A stretch of DNA of 64,000 bases from Thermotogaceae bacterium (GCA_027077795.1 JALWTT010000015.1:333279-397278); one strand, 5' to 3'; positions 31,190 to 39,461 are shown, counted from the stretch's first letter. Numbers and translations: made by a program. The notes: generated from the sequence alone by a model not told the origin.

Positions 31190-32110
31190 TTGAAGAGGAT
31201 AATGGAATTCTTCAGAAGAAACCCAGCACTTGGAGGGTTGATAGGGTTATACATATTCCTTGGATTTCTCTCAGACAGGTTCCTGATATTGTCAAATCAA
31301 GTTAATATACTTCGGCAGGTGTCGACCCAGGCAATAATAGCTTTTGGAATGACAATCGTCATCATTTCGGGAGGAATTGATCTCTCAGTTGGTTCGGTGT
31401 TCGCATTCAGTGCGGTTGTTGGTGCTTCTATTTTAAAGCAAGGTGAAGTTTTACTGGGAATACTTGTGGCAATGGGGATAGGAGCATTGTTTGGAAGTGC
31501 AAATGGCCTTCTTGTGGCAAAGGGGAAAATGCAACCTTTTATTGCAACCCTTGCTACAATGGCTATAGCTCGGAGCTTCACACTTGTTTATACAAATGGC
31601 ATGCCGATAACAGGATTTCCCAGAGCCTTCGGATACATTGGAAGAGGAGAAATTTTGGGGATCCCTGTTCCAGTGATTATAATGCTAGTGGTGTTAATAA
31701 CGATGTGGTATCTCCTGAGGATGACAAAGATAGGGCTTTATTCTTATTCCATAGGTGGAAACGAAGAGGCAACTAGGCTTAGTGGAATAAGAGTGGATAT
31801 TTACAAGATAATTTTTTACACGATCAGTGGGATTTTATCGGCGGTAAGTGCTATTATTCTCATGGCGCGTCTTAACAGTGCACAACCAATCTTCGGGCTA
31901 GGATACGAGTTAGATGCCATAGCAGCCGTGGTTCTCGGAGGAGCAAGCCTTTCTGGGGGAACAGGTGGAATAATTGGTACGTTCTTTGGAGCATTGCTAA
32001 TGGGAGTTATCAACAACGGGTTGAATTTGCTCGACGTTTCCCCGTTCTACCAGCAAGCGGTTAAAGGAATAGTGATACTCCTTGCAGTTCTTCTTGAAAA
32101 GAAAGAGTAA
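31190..32110 (+). CDS. ribose-type ABC transporter permease (RbsC family)
   Basis: 306 residues with 8-10 hydrophobic segments. Family motifs include FGMTIVIISGGIDLSVGSVFAFSAVVG, IATLATMAIARSFTLVYTNG, YSIGGNEEATRLSGI and AAVVLGGASLSGGTGGIIGTFFGALLMGVINNGLNLL. It forms the membrane channel for the importer, probably as a homodimer. TTG start 31190, 1 nt after the ATPase stop. Confidence 0.96.
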   Translation: MKRIMEFFRRNPALGGLIGLYIFLGFLSDRFLILSNQVNILRQVSTQAIIAFGMTIVIISGGIDLSVGSVFAFSAVVGASILKQGEVLLGILVAMGIGALFGSANGLLVAKGKMQPFIATLATMAIARSFTLVYTNGMPITGFPRAFGYIGRGEILGIPVPVIIMLVVLITMWYLLRMTKIGLYSYSIGGNEEATRLSGIRVDIYKIIFYTISGILSAVSAIILMARLNSAQPIFGLGYELDAIAAVVLGGASLSGGTGGIIGTFFGALLMGVINNGLNLLDVSPFYQQAVKGIVILLAVLLEKKE

Positions 32111-32124
32111 AGGAGGTGAGTGGT

Positions 32125-33003
32125 GTGAAAAGGTTTACTTTGCTTCTGGTACTAGTGCTGTTGATAGCTACTTTAGCCGTCGCAGGAAAATTTACAATCG
32201 GTTTGTCCCTGTCCACCCTTAACAACCCGTTCTTTGTTACACTGAGAAATGGAGCTATGGAAGCCGCAAAGGAATTTGGGGTAGATCTGATAGTTCTAGA
32301 TGCTCAGGATAATCCCGCAAAGCAACTCAACGATATAGAAGACCTCATCGAGAAAAAGGTCGATCTGATAATCGTTAACCCAACGGATAGTGATGCAGTA
32401 GTCAGCGCTGTGGAGAGTGCTAATAAAGCCAATATACCCGTCATAACAGTTGACAGGACGGCGAACGGAGGGAAGGTTCTTCTTCACATAGCATCAGACA
32501 ACGTTGCGGGAGGTAGAATGGCTGCACAGATCGTGGCAAAAGCTCTCCATGGAAAAGGGAAGGTGGTAGAGCTTATTGGAATTCCAGGCACTTCTGCAGC
32601 TAGGGATAGAGGAAAGGGATTCGAAGAAGGGCTTAAGGAATACCCTGGACTCGTGATCGTGGCCAAGCAAGTTGCGAATTTCAACAGAGCGGAAGGACTC
32701 ACGGTGATGGAGAACATTATTCAAGCCCATCCCGATATTGATGCTGTATTTGCGCAGAACGATGAGATGGCACTCGGAGCAGTAGAAGCTCTCAGAGAGG
32801 CTGGGCTCCTCAAGAAAGTCATCGTCGTTGGGTTCGATGCAATACCTGATGCGGTAAAGGCGGTCAAGAAAGGTGATATGTACGCTACCATAGCTCAACA
32901 ACCTTTCAAAATGGGGTATCTAGCTGTTCAAAAGGCCGTTGAGTATCTCTCCTCTGGCAGAATCTACATCCCTGTGGCTCTCAAGTTGATAACCAAGGAG
33001 TGA
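32125..33003 (+). CDS. ribose-type ABC transporter binding protein (RbsB family)
   Basis: 292 residues from GTG 32125, chosen because AGGAGG lies 8 nt upstream. The signal peptide is MKRFTLLLVLVLLIATLAVA, cleaved before GK. The mature protein starts FTIGLSLSTLNNPFFVTLRNG and continues DAQDNPAKQLNDIEDLI, LIIVNPTDSDAV, TVDRTANGG, FAQNDEMALGAVEAL and VGFDAIPDAV, all typical of ribose-binding protein. Placement last in the operon, before a strong terminator, contrasts with the other importers, where the binding protein comes first. Confidence 0.96.
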   Translation: MKRFTLLLVLVLLIATLAVAGKFTIGLSLSTLNNPFFVTLRNGAMEAAKEFGVDLIVLDAQDNPAKQLNDIEDLIEKKVDLIIVNPTDSDAVVSAVESANKANIPVITVDRTANGGKVLLHIASDNVAGGRMAAQIVAKALHGKGKVVELIGIPGTSAARDRGKGFEEGLKEYPGLVIVAKQVANFNRAEGLTVMENIIQAHPDIDAVFAQNDEMALGAVEALREAGLLKKVIVVGFDAIPDAVKAVKKGDMYATIAQQPFKMGYLAVQKAVEYLSSGRIYIPVALKLITKE

Positions 33004-33035
33004 AGAAAGGCCGGGGATTTCTCCCGGCCTTTCTT
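33003..33035 (+). terminator. intrinsic terminator of the ribose-type importer operon
   Basis: 13-bp perfect stem (AAGAAAGGCCGGG with its complement) and a 7-nt loop, immediately after the binding-protein stop. The stem ends in CTTTCTT. The next promoter's -35 box overlaps its 3' end. Confidence 0.9.
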
Positions 33036-33081
33036 GACTTTCAGGGGACTCTGCGCTAAAATAAATTAGGAATTCCTAATT
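33034..33081 (+). promoter_or_regulatory. peroxiredoxin promoter with palindromic operator candidate
   Basis: TTGACT (33034-33039) and TAAAAT (33057-33062) are 17 nt apart. Directly downstream lies a perfect 18-bp palindrome AATTAGGAATTCCTAATT (33064-33081), covering the likely transcription start. A repressor bound there would silence the peroxiredoxin and superoxide reductase genes; an oxidative-stress regulator is the natural guess, but none is encoded in the window. Confidence 0.75.
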
Positions 33082-33103
33082 AAAATTCCAAGGAGGTGGA
33101 ATA

Positions 33104-33775
33104 ATGCCAGGTAGCATCCCATTAATTGGGGAAAGATTTCCCGAGATAGAGGTCAACACAACTCAAGGAAAACTAAGACTTCCAGATCATTTTGACGGGA
33201 AGTGGTTCGTTCTGTTCAGCCATCCAGCCGATTTTACGCCAGTTTGCACGACAGAGTTTGTGGCATTTCAGTTGAGGTACGATGAGTTCAGAAAGCTTAA
33301 CACAGAACTTATAGGCCTCTCAATTGATCAGGTGTTCTCACACATGAAGTGGATAGAGTGGATAAAAGAGAACATAAAAGTGGAAGGGAAACCCGTTGAA
33401 ATCGAGTTTCCCGTCATAGCAGATGACCTTGGCAACGTCTCAGCCAAACTCGGATTGATCCATGAAAGCAAGGGAACCAACACAGTTAGAGCGGTTTTCA
33501 TCGTGGATCCTAAAGGTGTAATAAGAGCGATTCTTTACTATCCGCAGGAGCTTGGAAGAAATGTGGATGAGATACTCAGGATGATCAAGGGATTCCAAGT
33601 CTCCGATGAGAACGGAGTCGCTATGCCACATAACTGGCCGAACAATGAGATAGTGAATGATCATGTTATAGTTCCTCCAGCAGCGAGTGTTGAGGAGAAG
33701 GAGCAGAGGAAGAAGCAGGAAGAGAGAGGAGAAATGGAATGCTTCGATTGGTGGTTGTGTCACAAAAAGATCTGA
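33104..33775 (+). CDS. peroxiredoxin (Prx6-like, archaeal type)
   Basis: 223 residues. Reduces hydrogen peroxide and organic peroxides. The peroxidatic Cys48 is in [15 protein letters not shown]. The C-terminal extension has Cys213 and Cys219 ([11 protein letters not shown]), a pattern like the C50-C207-C213 arrangement known from an archaeal peroxiredoxin. Shine-Dalgarno AGGAGG precedes ATG 33104. It is followed after 13 nt by superoxide reductase, so the pair removes superoxide and then peroxide. Confidence 0.95.
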   Translation: MPGSIPLIGERFPEIEVNTTQGKLRLPDHFDGKWFVLFSHPADFTPVCTTEFVAFQLRYDEFRKLNTELIGLSIDQVFSHMKWIEWIKENIKVEGKPVEIEFPVIADDLGNVSAKLGLIHESKGTNTVRAVFIVDPKGVIRAILYYPQELGRNVDEILRMIKGFQVSDENGVAMPHNWPNNEIVNDHVIVPPAASVEEKEQRKKQEERGEMECFDWWLCHKKI

Positions 33776-33788
33776 CGGGGGTGATCAA

Positions 33789-34157
33789 ATGAAAAGATAT
33801 GAGATCTATAAGCTTCCCGGCGGCACGCTGTTTGAGGTTCTCAACGACGGAGAAAAAGAGATAGAAGGAGCAGAGCTTTTGGTGGCGAGAAATGCGGATG
33901 TAACCACGGAAAAGCATGTCCCGTATGTTGAAAGGACTGATGGTAAATACATAGTTAAAGTTGGAAAGGGAACAAAACATCCGATGACTAGAGAGCATTA
34001 CATAGTCTTCGTGGAGCTCATAGTTGATGGAGTAATCCACAGGAAATACCTCAATCCTGGTGATGAACCGATGGTTGAATTTGAGATTCCGGAAGGAAAA
34101 AATGTATGGGCGAGAGAGTACTGCAATCTTCATGGATTATGGGAAAATCGGGTTTGA
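33789..34157 (+). CDS. superoxide reductase (neelaredoxin type)
   Basis: 122 residues. Reduces superoxide to hydrogen peroxide without producing oxygen, as in anaerobes. The iron ligands are visible: Glu41 and His43 in TEKHVPY, His64 and His70 in KHPMTREHY, and Cys112 and His115 in YCNLHGLW. There is no N-terminal desulforedoxin domain. Start ATG 33789 follows GGGGGTGAT. The peroxide it makes can be removed by the cotranscribed peroxiredoxin. Confidence 0.95.
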   Translation: MKRYEIYKLPGGTLFEVLNDGEKEIEGAELLVARNADVTTEKHVPYVERTDGKYIVKVGKGTKHPMTREHYIVFVELIVDGVIHRKYLNPGDEPMVEFEIPEGKNVWAREYCNLHGLWENRV

Positions 34158-34180
34158 ATCGTTTAAAGGTATCCAAGGAG

Positions 34181-34208
34181 TCCGGCCTTTTCAGGGGCCG
34201 GATTTTTT
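34181..34208 (+). terminator. intrinsic terminator after superoxide reductase
   Basis: TCCGGCC pairs with GGCCGGA across an 8-nt loop, followed by six T residues. It separates the oxidative-stress pair from the next operon. Confidence 0.9.
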
Positions 34209-34274
34209 CGTTTTATACGACCCCACCAGTGGAAAATAGGCATATAATATTCTCAAGGCAAAGGAGGTGAGTTG

Positions 34275-35174
34275 GTGAAAGCTGCTCTTGTTTGGAATGA
34301 TGAACTCTTGTCGTACGATTTCGGAGAGGGTCACCCTTTGAGAAGTGAGCGATGCAAATGGGGTGTTGAGGAAATCTCGAAAATTGAAGGGCTAGATGTG
34401 ATCCCACCAAGATATGCGTCCGAGGATGAAATCGCTCTTGTTCATACAAATGAATACATAGAAATGGTGAGGAAAGGATTGGCAGGGGATCTCGATACCC
34501 CTGTTTCGCCCAGCCTTTTCAATCCGGCTCGTCTCTCAGTTGGTGCGACATTGAAGGGAATAGATCTCCTGAGAGAAGGATATAGTTTGGCTATTAACGT
34601 TTGTGGAGGATGGCACCATGCTTTTGAGAATAAGGCGCGGGGTTTTTGCATCTTTAACGACGTGGCTATAGGCGCTAAGTATGCTCAGAAGAAGGGGTTC
34701 CCTAAGATCTTCATAATAGATTGGGATGTCCATCATGGGGATGGAACTCAAAGAATATTCAAAAAGGATAATTCTGTATTCACCATGTCTATTCATCAGC
34801 ATCCATCCACCCAGTATCCGTATTTCTCTGGTTATGAGAGGGAGAATGATCCCACCAATTTAAACGTGCCGATTCTACCTTCAGAGGATGAACAGGAGAT
34901 AATGAAAAAAGTTTTGCCACTTATTCCGCGGTTTGTGGAACCCTTTAAACCAAACTTGATGATAGTTCAAATGGGTGTTGATGGTTATAAGGGAGACCCA
35001 ATGTCCGGTATTGACCTCTCTGAGAGGTTTTACGACGCTGTTTCTAAAACTGTATCTAGGTGTGCAAAAAACAACGATTTTCCTGTGATTCTACTCGGCG
35101 GAGGAGGGTTTAATTTTCCCAAGACCGCTCAGCTATGGGCTCTAATCGTGGAGAACTTTATGATGGAGATGTGA
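34275..35174 (+). CDS. histone-deacetylase-family protein (AcuC/HDAC-like)
   Basis: 299 residues. Arginase/deacetylase fold with FGEGHPLRSERC, the His pair in GGWHHAF (about residue 113), FCIFNDVAIGAKYA, zinc ligands in IIDWDVHHGDGTQ (about 150-157), and MGVDGYKGDPM. The conserved catalytic Tyr of the GGGGY motif is Phe279 here (LLGGGGFNF). The enzyme may therefore have altered or weak deacetylase activity. GTG 34275 is preferred over TTG 34272 for Shine-Dalgarno spacing. A TATAAT at 34243-34248 is a probable -10, without a clear -35. Confidence 0.9.
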   Translation: MKAALVWNDELLSYDFGEGHPLRSERCKWGVEEISKIEGLDVIPPRYASEDEIALVHTNEYIEMVRKGLAGDLDTPVSPSLFNPARLSVGATLKGIDLLREGYSLAINVCGGWHHAFENKARGFCIFNDVAIGAKYAQKKGFPKIFIIDWDVHHGDGTQRIFKKDNSVFTMSIHQHPSTQYPYFSGYERENDPTNLNVPILPSEDEQEIMKKVLPLIPRFVEPFKPNLMIVQMGVDGYKGDPMSGIDLSERFYDAVSKTVSRCAKNNDFPVILLGGGGFNFPKTAQLWALIVENFMMEM

Positions 35175-35201
35175 TAGAATTTGCTTGGAGGTGAAAGAGG
35201 A

Positions 35202-35540
35202 GTGGATGTTATAAGAAGGATATTTGAAATCGTTGAGAATATGGAAGGAATAGATCCGGTCATTTTAGACATGAGAGACACTCCTATGCCAACGGATTAT
35301 TTTCTCATAGTGACGGCGAATTCCGATGTTCATATGAGAAGCCTTAGAGAGAGAGTGGTACACTTCATAAAGAAGGAGACAGATCTTCAGCTGATATACT
35401 ATGATAAGGGTGAAGGATGCGATTGGGTGATAATAGACGCTGGTGACGTTGTCGTGCACATATTTACAGAGAGGGGTAGGGAGTTCTACGATTTAGAGGG
35501 ATTGTGGATAGATGCAAAACGCCTTACTTTCGCTATCTGA
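35202..35540 (+). CDS. rsfS: ribosomal silencing factor RsfS
   Basis: 112 residues. Binds ribosomal protein L14 and blocks subunit joining in starved cells. Family motifs: PVILDMRDTPMPTDYFLIVTANSDVHMRSL, GCDWVIIDAGDVVVHIFTERGREFYDLEGLW. I place the start at GTG 35202, 8 nt after GAGGTG; an upstream TTG at 35181 is in frame but has no Shine-Dalgarno. The next gene overlaps its end by 29 nt. Confidence 0.95.
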   Translation: MDVIRRIFEIVENMEGIDPVILDMRDTPMPTDYFLIVTANSDVHMRSLRERVVHFIKKETDLQLIYYDKGEGCDWVIIDAGDVVVHIFTERGREFYDLEGLWIDAKRLTFAI

Positions 35541-36030
35541 AAGTGGGGCGGTTGTTTTGCAAACTGCGCTTTACACCCTTCCGAAAGTTGAAGTAAGGCA
35601 AAAACTTAGTGGAATATTTGGATACCATAGAAATCAGATAGAAAGGCTCTACAAAAAGGTTGTTGAATCTGGAAGAATAAGCGAGAAATTTCTATCTCTC
35701 TATACAAAAGCTGTTGAGCATCTCAAATCTGGGGATATATCGAGTTTTAGGATAATACTTGAAAAGTTGGAAGTGCATTCCTCCAAGGATGAAGAAAGTT
35801 TGAGGTTTGAATACAACCCACCGTGTGTAGATTGTGCCTTGATTTCCATAAGCGAGGGAGCTTACGCTGCCCGGATACTTAAAGAAGGTCCAGACGTTGG
35901 AGGGAGAAAGCACTTCAAGAAGGTATTTCTCATATATAACCGGAGAGGAGAAGTAAGAGTATCAGGGGGAATGGTTTCGATCGAAAAACTCGTGGAAACT
36001 GTTCAAAGTACTTTTGCAGCAGTTGCCTGA
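35512..36030 (+). CDS. protein of unknown function with CxxC motif
   Basis: 172 residues that I do not recognise. The N-terminal half looks helical (LPKVEVRQKLSGIFGYHRNQIERLYKKV); the C-terminal half begins with NPPCVDCALISISEGAYAARIL and looks alpha/beta. The CVDC pair could bind metal or be redox-active, but no second pair is present. The start overlaps rsfS, and the next gene begins 13 nt after the stop. Likely translationally coupled. Confidence 0.7.
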   Translation: MQNALLSLSESGAVVLQTALYTLPKVEVRQKLSGIFGYHRNQIERLYKKVVESGRISEKFLSLYTKAVEHLKSGDISSFRIILEKLEVHSSKDEESLRFEYNPPCVDCALISISEGAYAARILKEGPDVGGRKHFKKVFLIYNRRGEVRVSGGMVSIEKLVETVQSTFAAVA

Positions 36031-36043
36031 AGGAGGTGAATCG

Positions 36044-36931
36044 ATGCTGGAGAATTTAGAAGAACTGGTAAAACTCGCTAGAGGAAGGAAGGCAACGGTT
36101 TCACTTGCGGGAGGTGAAGATGTAGAAGCACTGAAGGCTTTGAAAGAAGCCAGAAATGAGGGAATAATCGATAACGCTGTGATATTTGGTAAATCTAGAT
36201 CAATGTTTAAAAATCTTGGAAATCTTGGTCTGGATTTCGAAGCCATCTTAACAAATTCAGATGACGAAACGGCTGAGGGAGCGGTGAAATCCGTCTCTTC
36301 AGGAAAAGCACAGGTTCTCATGAAGGGACTTATAAAGACCTCTATTCTCTTGAAAGCTGTTCTCAACAAAGAATGGGGTCTTAGAACAGGACAGTTGCTG
36401 TCCCATGTGATATTGGCACATTCTCCCTATGTGAACAGGGTCTTTTTCATAACAGATGGAGGAATGGTAATAAAGCCAACTCTCGATCAGAAAGTTGAGA
36501 TAATAAAAAACGCCGTTAGCCTTGCACACAAGCTTGGATATGAGAAGCCAAGAGTTGCTCTAATCACAGCTGTGGAAGTGGTCAATCCAGATATGCCTGA
36601 GACGATAGACGCAGCTATCTTGGCTAAGATGGCTGATCGAGGGCAGATAAAAGGAGCTGTCGTAGATGGACCGTTTGGGGTTGATAACGCGATGAACGAA
36701 CACGCAGCTGAAGTCAAGGGAGTAGCAGGAGAAGTTGCCGGAAAGGCGGATATACTGGTTGTTCCAGATATTCATTCAGGGAATTTTTTGGGAAAGTCGT
36801 TTGTATATGTAGGCGGTGGGACAATAGCAGGGGTAGTCGTTGGAGCCAAGGCTCCAATAGTGATAGTTTCGAGAGCTGATACTATGAAATCAAAGCTGCT
36901 GTCTCTGGCATTGGCTATGGCCACTTACTGA
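36044..36931 (+). CDS. ptb: phosphate butyryltransferase/acetyltransferase-like enzyme
   Basis: 295 residues from ATG 36044 behind AAGGAGGTGA. It matches the PTA/PTB family: VSLAGGEDVEALKALKEARNEGI, KAQVLMKGLIKTSILLKAVLN, HVILAHSPYVNRVFFITDGGMVIKPTL, VVDGPFGVDNAMNEHAAEVKGVAGEVAGKADILVVPDIHSGNFLGKSF. These enzymes exchange CoA for phosphate on acyl groups. There is no butyrate kinase next to it, and the acyl chain cannot be told from sequence. Confidence 0.88.
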   Translation: MLENLEELVKLARGRKATVSLAGGEDVEALKALKEARNEGIIDNAVIFGKSRSMFKNLGNLGLDFEAILTNSDDETAEGAVKSVSSGKAQVLMKGLIKTSILLKAVLNKEWGLRTGQLLSHVILAHSPYVNRVFFITDGGMVIKPTLDQKVEIIKNAVSLAHKLGYEKPRVALITAVEVVNPDMPETIDAAILAKMADRGQIKGAVVDGPFGVDNAMNEHAAEVKGVAGEVAGKADILVVPDIHSGNFLGKSFVYVGGGTIAGVVVGAKAPIVIVSRADTMKSKLLSLALAMATY

Positions 36932-36942
36932 GGGGTGATCTC

Positions 36943-37812
36943 GTGGTTGTCAGAGTGGATCCTAAGAAGGCAGTCTCCCTTGAAACAACTGTTGTTGCAC
37001 ATGGACTACCAAAGCCCATTGGTGTAAATACTGCAATTGAGATGGAGAGAATAGTTGAGGGGGAAGGCGCCCAGCCTGCAACTGTAGGTATTCTCAATGG
37101 AGAGATAATCGTCGGAATGAGAAAAGAAGAGATGGAAAGATTGGTGAATGAAGGTAGTGTGAAGATTGGAGCTAGAGAGATACCATATGCTTTGGCAAAG
37201 TCCCTAAACGCGGATACAACTGTGAGTGCAACTATGAGGATATCAAAGATAGTTGGAATAAGGGTTTTTGTAACCGGTGGAATAGGAGGAGTTCATCGGG
37301 GAAAGTACGATGTCTCGCAGGATCTTGTGGAGCTTTCTAAAAACAGAATGGTGGTGATCTCCGCAGGTGCGAAGTCCATCCTCGATCTCAGAACAACGGT
37401 GGAAGTTTTGGAGACTCTCGAAGTTGTGGTCGTCGGCTATCGAACGGATGAATTTCCAGCATTTTACAGTTCGTTCAGCGGAATAAAGCTCAACATGAAG
37501 GTTGACACGGTAGAAGAAGTGGTGGAAATCTTTAAGTGGATGGAGAAAGTAGACATTGGCGGAGCTCTCTTAGTTGTAAATCCCATACCTAAGGAGTATG
37601 AAATACCATTCGAAGATGTCCAAAAGTGGACACTCAAGGCTGAAATGGAAGCTGAAAGGTTCGGCGTAAAAGGGAAAGAAGTAACCCCATTCTTGCTTTC
37701 AAAAATCTCTGAGTTCAGCGATGGGAAGACGCTCATGGCCAATGTAGAACTCTTGAAGAACAACGCTTTTCTCGGCGCAAAGGTGGCGGTTGCCCTGGGT
37801 GGTGGATCGTGA
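36943..37812 (+). CDS. psuG: pseudouridine-5'-phosphate glycosidase
   Basis: 289 residues. Cleaves (reversibly) the C-glycosidic bond of pseudouridine 5'-phosphate to uracil and ribose 5-phosphate. Motifs: SLETTVVAHGLPKPIG with the active-site Glu, GMRKEEMERL, ALAKSLNADTTVSATM with the active-site Lys, VFVTGGIGGVHRG, VEVLETLEVVVVGY and NPIPKEYEIPFEDV. GTG 36943, 11 nt after the previous stop. The usual partner kinase PsuK is not in the window. The downstream gene is a PurH-like protein overlapping by 4 nt. Confidence 0.95.
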   Translation: MVVRVDPKKAVSLETTVVAHGLPKPIGVNTAIEMERIVEGEGAQPATVGILNGEIIVGMRKEEMERLVNEGSVKIGAREIPYALAKSLNADTTVSATMRISKIVGIRVFVTGGIGGVHRGKYDVSQDLVELSKNRMVVISAGAKSILDLRTTVEVLETLEVVVVGYRTDEFPAFYSSFSGIKLNMKVDTVEEVVEIFKWMEKVDIGGALLVVNPIPKEYEIPFEDVQKWTLKAEMEAERFGVKGKEVTPFLLSKISEFSDGKTLMANVELLKNNAFLGAKVAVALGGGS

Positions 37813-38861
37813 GAGCGTTTGTGAGCGTGGACGATGGAAAAAACTTAGACGTTTTTTTAAGTTGGATGAGGAAGAATGGGGTAGAAGTGAGTGAAAAACT
37901 CCATAATGAGAGGTATGACATGGTGGTTGTGAATCTCCCCGTAGATCTTCCAAGATCTGAAAAAAGACTCATGAAGAGCGAGAAGCAAAGAGAGGCTGGA
38001 ATTCTTGCAAGGGCGGCTCTTCATTATGAAGACATGTTGCCGGTTTGTGACCCAGAGGATTATGCACTCGTTATGGAACTTTTTGAAAAGGTTGGAGATG
38101 TTCCAAAGAGTGTGAGGAGAATTTTATCCATAAAGGCTCTCCTTCACTCCCTTGAGTATATGTCTAGGATTCACGCTAGACTTTCAGAGCTTTTTGGAAT
38201 GGTTGATTACGTTCACACCGTGTGGAAGGTGAGAAGAAGGGTTCTTGAGAAGAGCTATACGGAGGATTACCTTTCAGATCTACCGGAAAGGGTTTTCGTG
38301 GGAAAAGAGAGGCCACTCATACCACTTTACGTGTTCGCTCTCAATAGTATTCCGAAGGGATCCATCATGGTTTTCAACAGAGCTATGCCGATTTTTGCAT
38401 CTTTGTCCTTTGAGGAATTCATGGGCGGTGGCGTTCTGGTTTACAACGGTATACTCAACAGAGAGGTTAGCTACGATCTGGTAGTTGCAAGGGGTGGAAA
38501 TGCAGATGTCATTGACAAGAACTCTGATAATGTTTTTATATCTTTGTGCAGTGAAGGAGTTGGCTACAAATTTGAGGTAGAGAGAGATGACCTGACAAAG
38601 CTGGAGAGGCTTGCTCTGACATTTGTTTTTCTATCCCCAGCCTATACGATAGCAGTCTTTAAAAATGGCAGGTTGATAGGGATCAGATTCGAAGCGATGA
38701 GATATCCAAATCTTCATAATGTTCCTGCTGGGGAAATCTTAGCGGTTAATTTTAATTTAGAAAATCTCGACTGCGAGAAATATGATCGTGTGCTTGCACC
38801 GTCAGCCTCTGAGAAGGTGAGGAGAGATTGCGAATCAAAACTTCTCTTGAGAAAGGTCTGA
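37809..38861 (+). CDS. degenerate PurH-like protein (IMP cyclohydrolase/AICAR transformylase fold)
   Basis: 350 residues. The N-terminus MRAFVSVDDGKNLDVFLSWM, DMVVVNLPVDLP, ARAALHYEDMLPVCDPEDYALV (about 68-88) and RRILSIKALLHSLEYMSRIHARL resemble the IMP cyclohydrolase domain of PurH. The second half keeps GGGVLVYNGILNREV (about 207-220) and LAPAYT-like LSPAYTIAVFKNGRLIGI (275-292), which resemble the transformylase domain. The essential Lys-His-x-Asn-Pro-Cys-Gly region appears as MVFNRAMPI, and the segment corresponding to RYGENPHQ is reduced to VGKERPL. It is about 100 residues shorter than Thermotoga PurH. Probably a non-catalytic or repurposed paralogue. Overlaps psuG by 4 nt and comFC by 34 nt. 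Confidence 0.65.
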   Translation: MRAFVSVDDGKNLDVFLSWMRKNGVEVSEKLHNERYDMVVVNLPVDLPRSEKRLMKSEKQREAGILARAALHYEDMLPVCDPEDYALVMELFEKVGDVPKSVRRILSIKALLHSLEYMSRIHARLSELFGMVDYVHTVWKVRRRVLEKSYTEDYLSDLPERVFVGKERPLIPLYVFALNSIPKGSIMVFNRAMPIFASLSFEEFMGGGVLVYNGILNREVSYDLVVARGGNADVIDKNSDNVFISLCSEGVGYKFEVERDDLTKLERLALTFVFLSPAYTIAVFKNGRLIGIRFEAMRYPNLHNVPAGEILAVNFNLENLDCEKYDRVLAPSASEKVRRDCESKLLLRKV

Positions 38862-39457
38862 ACCTCTTCTTTCCAAATAGGTGTGTTATATGCGGAGAGC
38901 ACATAGGATTGTCGCAATTGGTGTGCGAAAGCTGCTACGAAAAGCTGTTGTCCAAAGGACCGGCTGTTACTGTTGAGAGACATAAAAGCTATGACCTCCA
39001 TTATTATTCGTACTATGAAGGTGAACTCAAGGAGCTTATCCTCTCTTACAAAAAAGGGCGATGGAGAGTTTATAAAATTTTGTCAGAACTTTTCTCAAGG
39101 CTTTTCGAGTACTTTCAACCATATCCGGTCATCACATATGTTCCATCCACGAGTGTGTCAATCGAGTACAGAGGCTTTGACCACATGAAACTAATAGCAA
39201 GAGATCTATCGAAAAGGTACGGCATGATGCTTAGAAGCTCTCTGATCCCTGTGAAAAACGAACGACAGATTGGGAAGAGCAAAAGGGATAGGGAAAAGCT
39301 CTTTGGAAAATACGAGGCCAGGTGTACGGCATTCGAAGTCACATTGATCGATGACGTTTACACAACGGGTGCAACGATCAGCGATGCCGTGAGAGCGCTT
39401 AGAGAATCCGGAGTCAGGAATATATCAGTGTACGTTCTTGCCAAATCCAAGAGGTGA
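38828..39457 (+). CDS. comFC: ComF-family phosphoribosyltransferase-like protein
   Basis: 209 residues. An N-terminal zinc finger (RCVICGEHIG then VCESCYEKL) is followed by a type I phosphoribosyltransferase fold with the PRPP loop VTLIDDVYTTGATISDAVRAL near residue 175. In competent bacteria ComFC acts in DNA uptake; its exact reaction is unsettled. TTG 38828 is preceded by GGTGAGGAGA and lies inside the end of the PurH-like gene. Sitting behind psuG and the PurH-like gene, it may also take part in nucleotide chemistry. Confidence 0.9.
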   Translation: MRIKTSLEKGLNLFFPNRCVICGEHIGLSQLVCESCYEKLLSKGPAVTVERHKSYDLHYYSYYEGELKELILSYKKGRWRVYKILSELFSRLFEYFQPYPVITYVPSTSVSIEYRGFDHMKLIARDLSKRYGMMLRSSLIPVKNERQIGKSKRDREKLFGKYEARCTAFEVTLIDDVYTTGATISDAVRALRESGVRNISVYVLAKSKR

Positions 39458-39461
39458 TATA

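Noticed and set aside
37809..38861. PurH-like gene as a frameshifted pseudogene
   Set aside because: The frame is open over 350 codons, has overlaps with both neighbours typical of coupled genes, and no adjacent frame carries the missing motifs.
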